Below, piece after piece: positions 1 to 5,414 of a stretch of DNA of 5,414 nt. The DNA comes from Acidobacteriota bacterium (GTDB taxonomy: Bacteria > Acidobacteriota > Terriglobia > Terriglobales > Acidobacteriaceae). The DNA is taken from assembly GCA_003224785.1 (NCBI GenBank), contig QHZV01000283.1, positions 1 to 5,414 on the forward strand. Direction: 5' to 3'. Within the stretch, counting starts at the first letter, position 1. Each line of letters opens with the position of its first letter. The position numbers and the translations under genes were made by a program. Under the pieces are notes generated by a model, which saw only the letters and a list, made by a program, of their open reading frames with translations, ran no database searches and had not been told where the DNA came from.

Positions 1-403
1 GCCACTGCTCCACTTCCAATGGTTCGATGCCAAGTGCGATTCTGTTCGCCCATCGTGGGAGCAGGCGGTTCCGGAGAACTCGCTCGTAGCCGTTTATGGT
101 TGTGTGCGCCTTGGGACGGATTGATTCGGAGCACTCAACCAACTCGTGTTCTGCGTAGTGCTGAGCCAAATCTCCAAAGGTCAAACCACGTCGCACATCT
201 ACCCGGTTGATTGGAATATGGAGTCGTTCGACCTCGGCCCATGCACTGTTTTTATCGGGAAGCTGTTGGACCAAGCCTATCGGGATTTTGTTTTCCACCC
301 GTTTGCCATCATATTTTCGAGTAGTGCGGAAGAACAAAACCCAGGTTTCGCCTTGAGCGCGCTTTTCCTTTTTGAGCCAGCCGCGTTGATGTCTCTGCGC
401 CAT
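1..403 (-). CDS. Tyrosine-type site-specific integrase, N-terminal part (3' end beyond window)
   Basis: The frame is open from ATG at 403-401 to the window edge and gives 134 residues, beginning MAQRHQRGWLKKEKRAQGET. Residues about 1-75 look like an Arm-type DNA-binding domain: a basic start, then the beta-strand-like WVLFFRTTRKYDGKR and a helix around DKNSAWAEVERL. Residues about 76-134 (LTFGDLAQHYAEHELVE, then THTIN-like TTINGYERVLRNRLLPRW) match the helical SAM-like core-binding domain of phage integrases. The catalytic domain with its R-H-R-Y residues would lie to the left, so activity cannot be judged. Family members cut and rejoin DNA through a tyrosine. The start is supported by AAGGAG 8 bases upstream. 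The N-terminus resembles integrases I remember from soil Acidobacteriota, where many copies per genome occur. It points the same way as the operon but is separated from it by 318 bp, so it is probably a separate unit. Integrase family is sure; element type is unknown. Confidence 0.88.
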   Translation of the reverse strand, partial: MAQRHQRGWLKKEKRAQGETWVLFFRTTRKYDGKRVENKIPIGLVQQLPDKNSAWAEVERLHIPINRVDVRRGLTFGDLAQHYAEHELVECSESIRPKAHTTINGYERVLRNRLLPRWANRIALGIEPLEVEQW

Positions 404-481
404 TGTCGTCTCTCCTTCATAAAGCGAATGCTGTACGGATTCTCGAACATTCGGAAACCTGAGACACGAGGAGGGACGACA
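404..481 (-). promoter_or_regulatory. Imperfect inverted repeat covering the integrase RBS (possible SD-sequestering stem)
   Basis: On the minus strand the upstream arm at 481-468 (TGTCGTCCCTCCTC) can pair with the downstream arm at 417-404 (AAGGAGAGACGACA). The pairs are 7 bp (481:404 to 475:410), one C-A mismatch (474:411), then 5 bp (473:412 to 469:416). The downstream arm contains the whole GGAG Shine-Dalgarno and ends directly at the ATG. The upstream arm contains CCTCCT, an anti-SD-like string. The intervening 50 bases hold a smaller near-palindrome at 437-459. The repeat is seen in the sequence; its role as a translational switch is inference. It could also be a protein-binding site, or chance. 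Confidence 0.45.
411..417 (-). promoter_or_regulatory. Shine-Dalgarno of the integrase gene
   Basis: The minus strand reads AAGGAGA at 417-411, near-perfect complementarity to the 16S rRNA 3' end, 7-8 bases before the ATG at 403. It decides the start: the other ATG at 420-418 is in a different frame. The site lies inside the 3' arm of an inverted repeat described at 404-481. Confidence 0.8.
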
Positions 482-721
482 GAAAGCCGGGCAATCAGAA
501 ATTTGGATCGCGACGCTTTGCCTCAGCCATTATTCCCAGGTAGCCGTTGAAGCTGTTAGCGCTGATGATGTGCTTACAGGCTTTCCCGGTTGAAAAGCGA
601 GATCGGTGTCGGTTTTGAAATTCAGCTCTTTAGGATGTTGCAATGGCAGTCGGAAGGAAAGAAATCGTTGCCGAGTGTCCTGCGTCAGCAATTTATTTGC
701 GATGCCGCTGTTTCCAGAGGA

Positions 722-2920
722 TTACTTAAATTTGGCTATTCCAACAGTGTGGAAAGCAACCCGATCCTCCGCCTTGGTGACTTGCCATACCTGATTTTGC
801 GCTAGGGATCGCAACTTTCGCCCGTTCTGCCACACTCTCGTTTGATGATCGGGGTCAAACAATACGTCGTAGCTGTCACCCATCCATTTTTGTCCCCGTA
901 TGTAGATTTTGCCCAAACCAGAATGTGCACGGATCGTGAGATCCCGACCTCCCCAAATCTGCAAACCGGCCACATCTGGAAAAATTGCTGTGTCGAAAGC
1001 ATCGTAGCCCATGATGCGAACGTCACTGATGTCTTCCTCGCGCGGATACTTCTTGGGATCGATGGTCTCCGGAAGAATCGGGCCAATATTGGAGTGAATT
1101 GCGCGTGCGAGCCATTCGAATGCTTCTCGTGTTTGTCCAGCTTGAGACAATGCCAAGGCTACGTATGAATGTTCCCTCGGCCACGCCGACCCTCGCCAGT
1201 ATCCTCCCCAATCCTCCGTGTCGAATGCCAGAGTCGGCAGAAGCGGGCCATTGAACTTCGATGGATCGTCGAGTTGCCTCATCATCGCTGCGACGCGATT
1301 CGGATCGGATTCGTAATACAGAAGGTAGTAGGCATCCAGATTCTCACCCTGCGTCCACAACGTTCCTGTGCTCAAATCAAGGTCCCAGTATCGTTGGGTT
1401 TGGCCATCCCACAATTTGTCGCGAATCGCTTCTTTAGCGGCCGCGAATTCCTTCTGCCATTCCGATGGATCTTCACCGCGCAGTCGCGACAAGCATGTCA
1501 TTTCCTCCAAGCTCCAGAGATTAAAAGTCTGCTCATTGATAGCACTCGTTGGAGTCCGGTGACGATCTACAAAGGGCGAATCCTTGTCATCCCAACCTGT
1601 CTCGTAAACATGTGTCCAATCGATCAAGTGGTCATGGTTAATGTCGCGCACGCTGAGTAAGTTTCGCTGGTACGCGATTAACGCTTGCCAGAGGGTGCGG
1701 TCGCCGGCCACGCCTCCAGGCTTGCTGTCAAGGATGCTTGTGTCGCCGGTCATGCGGACGTACTGGCCAACAAGCGTCCCTTGCAATGGCACGCTTTCGG
1801 TATCTCGTTCAAGACCCTTCGCACTATAAGTATTTCTCCCAGAAGGAAAGACAGTCCATGCCCCAGTTCCGTCTCCGTGGGCATTTATTCCGTACCGAAA
1901 CCAGTTCAGAATCGCGCCACGGGCCAGGTCCTTCCGATTTGTTGCGGCTAACGCGATGGCTTCTGAAACGCCGTCATTGCCCCACATGCCCATGAAATTT
2001 GGCCAGTCCGCGATCATCAGCGGAGTGGCCGGCAGATAAGGTACTTGGCACGTCGTATTCAATACTCCCCGCCAGAACCAAAGCTCGCTCCGAACCAGGT
2101 CCTCGGGCGTAATCGTCTGCTGTTCACCTGTGGTTCCGATCGTGAACTTGATCGGCTGGTCGGGTACAACCAGCGGAACAGAATTCAGATACTGGTTCCA
2201 TTTTTTGTGAGTTGTCTGTTCGAATAGATCACGGGACACGCGAATCTCGCGCAGAGTGGCATCCGCCTCCTTGTCAGTCCCGCCGAGTGAAATGATGACT
2301 GAGGCTGTACGTCCTTGAGCAAGGATCCATTCGAGATTTCCTTCATTAAGCTTTGCACTCGGACGCGCCCCGACCAACAAACGATAGGGCCAGCGATTTG
2401 AGCCGTATCGCACGGCATCTTGCTGATTTCCTGAGCGGATCGTAAAGCCTGTTCCCCGAGTCCGCAGCGTCAGGTGGGGATAGACCGTCAAAGAGACCTC
2501 CGGACCTCCATCAAAGACAGCACGATAAACAGTCCGGTCTGCGTGGTACGTCACATGCCGTTTCGCAGGGCTCGCCGTCAGGTCGTAACTTCTGTTTGAT
2601 GAGTCAACGAAGACCGGTGGCTCGATTTCCATCGCGGGCAAACGATCGCTGATGTTACCCGGTGCTTCGTCTACAGGTGCAGGAACAATGACGGTTTGTC
2701 CTCCGAATCCGTCTTCGACAAGAGCGAGGAACCCATTGGACTGATAAATGCCCTCTTTGGGAGGAGCAGCAGCATCGAACCGTGTGAACTCAGCATAGTC
2801 AAAATTCGTAAGGAGGCGAAAGGGGAACGATCCTTTCGCATCCCTTTGGCGAGCGACAACCGTCGGGGGGGCGAGTGCCAGCAACAGAATCGCGAATAGC
2901 AAACCGCCTCGTGAGATCAC
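722..2920 (-). CDS. Secreted (alpha/alpha)6-barrel glycoside hydrolase, GH63/GH37/MGH1-like
   Basis: The product is 732 aa, read from GTG at 2920-2918 to TAA at 724-722. Residues 1-23 are a Sec-type signal peptide: an Arg at 4, then a hydrophobic run GLLFAILLLALAPP, with likely cleavage after VVA. Residues about 30-270 look like an N-terminal beta-rich domain. Residues about 275-660 are a six-hairpin barrel. Marks are WGNDGVSEAIALA (313-325), the catalytic-acid region YETGWDDKDSP (439-449, D444 likely the acid, as in the ESGWDNS motif of relatives), YWRGSAWP (574-581, the YWRGxxWP signature) and LPETIDP (616-622, E618 a candidate base). About 70 C-terminal residues form a further beta-like segment. 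The frame is open upstream to 3271, but that extension lies inside the neighbouring gene, lacks an ATG with a ribosome binding site near the signal peptide, and would bury the signal. GAGGA sits 7 bases before the GTG. It is coupled to the preceding gene by a GTGA overlap. Linkage specificity cannot be told; trehalase, alpha-glucosidase, alpha-mannosidase and mannosylglycerate hydrolase-like activities are all possible. Confidence 0.87.
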   Translation of the reverse strand: MISRGGLLFAILLLALAPPTVVARQRDAKGSFPFRLLTNFDYAEFTRFDAAAPPKEGIYQSNGFLALVEDGFGGQTVIVPAPVDEAPGNISDRLPAMEIEPPVFVDSSNRSYDLTASPAKRHVTYHADRTVYRAVFDGGPEVSLTVYPHLTLRTRGTGFTIRSGNQQDAVRYGSNRWPYRLLVGARPSAKLNEGNLEWILAQGRTASVIISLGGTDKEADATLREIRVSRDLFEQTTHKKWNQYLNSVPLVVPDQPIKFTIGTTGEQQTITPEDLVRSELWFWRGVLNTTCQVPYLPATPLMIADWPNFMGMWGNDGVSEAIALAATNRKDLARGAILNWFRYGINAHGDGTGAWTVFPSGRNTYSAKGLERDTESVPLQGTLVGQYVRMTGDTSILDSKPGGVAGDRTLWQALIAYQRNLLSVRDINHDHLIDWTHVYETGWDDKDSPFVDRHRTPTSAINEQTFNLWSLEEMTCLSRLRGEDPSEWQKEFAAAKEAIRDKLWDGQTQRYWDLDLSTGTLWTQGENLDAYYLLYYESDPNRVAAMMRQLDDPSKFNGPLLPTLAFDTEDWGGYWRGSAWPREHSYVALALSQAGQTREAFEWLARAIHSNIGPILPETIDPKKYPREEDISDVRIMGYDAFDTAIFPDVAGLQIWGGRDLTIRAHSGLGKIYIRGQKWMGDSYDVLFDPDHQTRVWQNGRKLRSLAQNQVWQVTKAEDRVAFHTVGIAKFK

Positions 2921-2933
2921 GTGCTCGTCCTCA
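2917..2933 (-). promoter_or_regulatory. GTGA stop/start overlap and Shine-Dalgarno coupling the last two operon genes
   Basis: The GTG start of the glycosidase (2920-2918) overlaps the TGA stop of the upstream gene (2919-2917) in a four-base GTGA. The minus strand reads GAGGA at 2932-2928, 7 bases before the GTG and inside the last codons of the upstream gene. This arrangement is typical of translational coupling or ribosome re-initiation and fixes the start just ahead of a signal peptide. Confidence 0.82.
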
Positions 2934-4305
2934 GATTGGGATAGCGACTGAAAATGAGCTGTTGATGCTCTGGCGCCAGTTGCAGCAAGGGTCTCGGTTT
3001 GTCTTGCGACCGAGTACCTTTCTGGTTGATGACGTTCATCAGGCTCCACTCTCGCTCCAGTTCCTGTGGCTCGTGCGCTGGCAGATCGTAGCGCGTGAAG
3101 TCGATCACCTCTTCTGGTCCGTTTGTTTCCACATGGCGCAAAAGTGCAAGCCGAAAGTCTTTGTTCATGAACCAGCGTATTTCCTTGTTCTTTTCCGATC
3201 CAGGAGCACCGGTTCCACGTTGGACAAAACGATAGTCGATCTGCGAGTTGTCCATGTAATGCTGGCGCCACCGCAGGCCGAACTCACCTTCTGTAATAAC
3301 TTTCGTGCCTGGCCAGCGATCCCCGATTTGTTCCAGCCAATAAGTGAGATCTTCGTGGTGGCCGATCGACACTTCCCAAATTGCAGTGACCCACGCGAAT
3401 TGGTTCAGTCCGAAACCCGTATCGAAATGCACCGCAGTTGTCTCCAGCATTTCTCTGCGACCACGTTCCAGCCCCAGATTTCCCACCGTTTCTATCGGAC
3501 CAACACCCATGCGGCTGTTGAAGCTGCCTTCGAAACCATTGCGACGCGCCGCAAGGAAATCGCAGGTCCAGCCATCGAGGCATACACAATCAATAAAATC
3601 GCTCTTACCCTGCGCCGGTTTTAGATAGTGCTCACGGCTCGGATAGTAGGGATAGCAGATCCCACCGTCGCCGTCGCCATTGTCAATCGCGTGCTGGCTC
3701 CAGATCTGCCCCTGGCACACGTGGATTCCCTCATCGCTTGCTAAGAGTCTTTGGTTTTGCGCGTCCATGAATCCAGCTATCAGGCTTTGTGGCCGATAGC
3801 CGCTGCCTACCATGTTTGAAATCAGTTTCAATGCTTCATTGATAGTTTGCCGAATGCTTTCGCGGGTGTTGTACATGGGCGCGAAATAACCGCCTGGATT
3901 AAACGTAATCTCGTCGCCGTGTTGGTCGTGGTACAGGGTCAGCAGACGCCGAACATCTTTATATTGTTGCCGCTGATCGTTGAGCGCCAGCCAGGTTAGT
4001 CCCCATGTCATTCGTCCATGAGGGCAGCCCCTGGCGAATGCGTCGCGCCTGGCACGAATCTTATCTATCGTGTTGTCCGCGGACTCGTCTTCCCCGATGG
4101 ATCGATTGGGACTGACCTCGATTTGATTTACACGTACGAGAGAGATGTGCGTCACAAATCGATTTCCAGTCAGGGATAAATGCTCTTCAGGTGAAATAGA
4201 CGAAGGTGTCCGAGCCGATACCACTCTGGGGAAAGCCAGAGAACTCGCCGCAGCAACGGACGTCTTTAGGAAGCTGCGGCGATCGAGTAATCCAGATCTT
4301 TCCAA
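2917..4305 (-). CDS. Tat-exported protein resembling DUF3863/DUF3864, function unknown
   Basis: The product is 462 aa with a TTG start at 4305-4303 and TGA at 2919-2917. An in-frame TGA sits four codons upstream of the TTG, and no ATG or GTG lies before the signal peptide, so TTG is the only reasonable start; GAGGG precedes it by 6 bases. Residues 9-31 form a twin-arginine signal: RRSFLK, the hydrophobic TSVAAASSLAF, then VVSA with cleavage likely after A31. The body has striking segments: HGRMTWGLTWLALND (96-110), FNPGGYFAPMYNTRES (135-150), GIHVCQGQIWSQ (193-204), CYPYYPSREHYLKP (217-230), DGWTCDF (244-250) and EGEFGLRWRQHY (339-350). From memory these resemble the DUF3863 plus DUF3864 pair known mostly from Bacteroidales with a structure but no assigned activity; I could not check this. 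The neighbouring secreted glycosidase suggests a role in glycan processing, perhaps as a deacetylase-like or glycosidase-like fold, but that is inference. No membrane segment is seen after the signal. Confidence 0.8.
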   Translation of the reverse strand: MERSGLLDRRSFLKTSVAAASSLAFPRVVSARTPSSISPEEHLSLTGNRFVTHISLVRVNQIEVSPNRSIGEDESADNTIDKIRARRDAFARGCPHGRMTWGLTWLALNDQRQQYKDVRRLLTLYHDQHGDEITFNPGGYFAPMYNTRESIRQTINEALKLISNMVGSGYRPQSLIAGFMDAQNQRLLASDEGIHVCQGQIWSQHAIDNGDGDGGICYPYYPSREHYLKPAQGKSDFIDCVCLDGWTCDFLAARRNGFEGSFNSRMGVGPIETVGNLGLERGRREMLETTAVHFDTGFGLNQFAWVTAIWEVSIGHHEDLTYWLEQIGDRWPGTKVITEGEFGLRWRQHYMDNSQIDYRFVQRGTGAPGSEKNKEIRWFMNKDFRLALLRHVETNGPEEVIDFTRYDLPAHEPQELEREWSLMNVINQKGTRSQDKPRPLLQLAPEHQQLIFSRYPNLRTST

Positions 4306-4317
4306 TCTGCACCCTCA
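4306..4317 (-). promoter_or_regulatory. Shine-Dalgarno supporting the TTG start of the Tat protein
   Basis: The minus strand reads TGAGGG at 4317-4312 followed by six bases and then TTG. It lies within the 27-bp gap after the S9 hydrolase stop (TGA at 4335-4333), and the short gap leaves no room for a separate promoter. It supports a TTG start and read-through transcription from the upstream gene. Confidence 0.7.
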
Positions 4318-4332
4318 GTTAAGAATCTCGTT

Positions 4333-5414
4333 TCAATTTGCGCCTTGCGTTGTGGTTTCTGCGGATTGTTTCTCGTTTTCCTGCATCTTGCGCATTTCGC
4401 GCCAACGTTTGTACTGCTCAGCTTTAGCGGGATCGGGGTCTTCGTGGTTGTTTAACCAGAAATCAAACCAATCTGCATTGAAAGTCTCAGAGTACAAACG
4501 GTTCTTGGGGTTCGTTGAGGGATGCTCGTACGGCGCGGGCAGCGTAATCAATTCAACTGGTTTGTTCTGCTGGTACAAAGTCGAATATTCTTCCCATTGG
4601 GCGAGAAGAGCGCCTGGCGCGAAACTCAAGATAAGTAGTGGGGTTTTCATTTTATCCGTATTGAAAACCGGGCTCTTCACAATCCAATTCTTGAGCCCTT
4701 CCGCGCCAAAGGGCAATCCTCCGTTTTCGTAGCGCGTCTCAAAATCACCTTTAACTTGAAGCCAAAGCATGGACTGGAGATAGCCGGAATCCACGCCGTC
4801 CAGGATCGAAGCGGCGGCAAGGCGATTTTTTCCAAATGCCATGTGCGCCAGGACCACTCTTACCGGAGAGCTAAAACCAATTGCGCCCACTTTTGTAGGG
4901 TCAATGAGGCCTTCGCCGGACAGCTTGCCTATAATGCTGTCATACGCCTTTACGCTTTCTTCATACCCTAACTCATCTACCCCTCCAATCTGCGCGACAA
5001 TAATTCCTCGCGCCGCCATCGCTCGGGCTGCAAAGGGAGTTGTGAAAACTCCTGAGGTTAGAAACTGATGAGGAGTGTATCCGTGCGTCTGGATCACCAG
5101 AGGATACCGCTTTCCCGGAACGTAGTCGGGCGGGAACACCAGTCCCATCTGTTCTTCGCCCGGAAATCCGGGCACGTTTTTCAACGTGACTGTCTTTGCA
5201 TCGCCTAGGTCCACTTGTTTTAACTGCGGGTTCGGATCCCAAACGGCTTGCGAGTTTCCGCTCGCTTTGTCCGTTGCCACGAGGATGGGTGGCTGATTGA
5301 TGGATTCCCTCAGTTCAATCCTGACGGGAAGCGTTGCCAATCTTGGGTCCTCATCACCTCGAGAAACCTCCTTCCAAGATCCGCCGGTCCCTTCCTTAAA
5401 TACAGCGATAGAAG
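4333..5414 (-). CDS. S9-family prolyl-oligopeptidase-like hydrolase (Atxe2-type isopeptidase-like), C-terminal part
   Basis: The frame is open from the window edge to TGA at 4335-4333. It gives 359 complete codons, so the real start lies beyond the window; the TTG at 5340 is internal. Residue numbers here count from the first full codon (5412). Residues about 1-80 are probably the end of the N-terminal beta-propeller-like part. From about 87 an alpha/beta-hydrolase domain follows: MGLVFPPDYVPGKRYPLVIQTHGY, then the nucleophile elbow VGAIGFSSP with S181, and YEHP with H297, matching the Ser and His of the S9 triad. E274 or E275 in LLAQWEEY lies where the acidic member is expected. The tail EDPDPAKAEQYKRWREMRK resembles Acidobacteriota homologues usually annotated as lasso-peptide isopeptidases. 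No lasso precursor or maturation gene is visible, so a general peptidase or esterase role is equally possible. It is the first visible gene of the operon. An exported location is likely for the family but the N-terminus is missing. Family assignment is good; substrate is open. Confidence 0.85.
   Translation of the reverse strand, partial: SIAVFKEGTGGSWKEVSRGDEDPRLATLPVRIELRESINQPPILVATDKASGNSQAVWDPNPQLKQVDLGDAKTVTLKNVPGFPGEEQMGLVFPPDYVPGKRYPLVIQTHGYTPHQFLTSGVFTTPFAARAMAARGIIVAQIGGVDELGYEESVKAYDSIIGKLSGEGLIDPTKVGAIGFSSPVRVVLAHMAFGKNRLAAASILDGVDSGYLQSMLWLQVKGDFETRYENGGLPFGAEGLKNWIVKSPVFNTDKMKTPLLILSFAPGALLAQWEEYSTLYQQNKPVELITLPAPYEHPSTNPKNRLYSETFNADWFDFWLNNHEDPDPAKAEQYKRWREMRKMQENEKQSAETTTQGAN

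Larger units (their letters stand above)
404..721. other. Intergenic region between operon end and integrase, no confident gene
   Basis: This 318-bp stretch holds the integrase leader at 404-481 and otherwise nothing I recognise. No tRNA-like cloverleaf, no GC-rich hairpin followed by T residues and no transposase fragment is visible. On the minus strand two short open frames occur. One runs in frame after the glycosidase stop (721-533, 63 codons, containing QRFLSFRLPLQHPKELNF). The other runs from about 629 to the TGA at 497-495 (44 codons, containing GKACKHIISANSFNGYLGIM). Neither has a start with a good ribosome binding site, and neither resembles a family I know, so they are not called as genes. 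On the plus strand the short frames from 590 and 606 run into the antisense of the glycosidase and look accidental. Confidence 0.6.

Noticed and set aside
444..453. CGAACATTCG as a LexA-type SOS box
   Set aside because: It resembles the Gram-positive box in its half-sites, but the spacing between them is too short. I know of no established LexA motif for this phylum that it would fit.
146..550. 134-codon plus-strand frame
   Set aside because: It is mostly antisense to the integrase N-terminus, which is a recognisable protein with an ideal Shine-Dalgarno.
482..721. Rho-independent terminator after the glycosidase
   Set aside because: I looked for a GC-rich hairpin followed by a T run on the minus strand and found only weak dyads without a T tract.
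2921..3271. N-terminal extension of the glycosidase frame to 3271 (849 aa in total)
   Set aside because: It lies wholly within the upstream gene and would place a clear signal peptide over 110 residues inside the protein. The GTG at 2920 has its own Shine-Dalgarno and a GTGA overlap.
2875..3624. 249-codon plus-strand frame
   Set aside because: It is antisense to the DUF3863-like gene, whose signal peptide, motifs and ribosome binding site are clear. The plus-strand translation shows no family features.
4145..4732. 195-codon plus-strand frame spanning the junction of two minus-strand genes
   Set aside because: It is antisense to both real genes, with no recognisable domain and no ribosome binding site noticed.
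5338..5340. TTG at 5340 as start of the S9 hydrolase
   Set aside because: The frame continues open to the window edge with protein-like sequence, and the family needs a much longer N-terminal part, so this codon is internal.
4333..5414. Lasso-peptide biosynthetic cluster
   Set aside because: Only the isopeptidase-like hydrolase is present. No short precursor frame, B or C maturation gene or transporter is visible in the window, and its neighbours are glycan-type genes.

Overview
The window reads as chromosomal DNA from a soil-type Acidobacteriota bacterium. This is an inference from remembered family resemblance, not a search. The integrase N-terminus (starting MAQRHQRGWLKKEKR) and the C-terminal tail of the S9 hydrolase (EDPDPAKAEQYKRWREMRK) both look like versions common in that phylum. 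G+C is close to half by eye. All recognisable genes lie on the minus strand.

Read in the direction of transcription (high to low coordinates), a three-gene operon fills 5414 to 722. It starts with the C-terminal 359 residues of a prolyl-oligopeptidase-like S9 hydrolase, of the group often labelled Atxe2-type lasso-peptide isopeptidase; its 5' part lies beyond the window. After 27 bp comes a Tat-exported protein of 462 aa that resembles DUF3863/DUF3864 and starts at TTG. Its TGA stop overlaps the GTG start of a secreted 732-aa (alpha/alpha)6-barrel glycoside hydrolase (GH63/GH37/MGH1-like) in a GTGA overlap. The genes are tightly packed, non-ATG starts with good Shine-Dalgarno sequences are used, and at least two products carry export signals. 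Together these suggest an extracytoplasmic pathway for a glycan or glycoconjugate whose substrate cannot be read from the sequence.

Positions 404-721 hold no confident gene. They separate the operon from a second minus-strand gene, at 403 to 1, that runs off the left edge: the N-terminal 134 residues of a phage-type tyrosine integrase. The integrase leader is the most interesting non-coding structure here. A 13-position stem with one mismatch can pair an anti-SD-like CCTCCT with the integrase ribosome binding site, and it encloses a small near-palindrome. This could be a translational lock on the recombinase.

I found no tRNA, rRNA, CRISPR array, complete insertion sequence or convincing rho-independent terminator.
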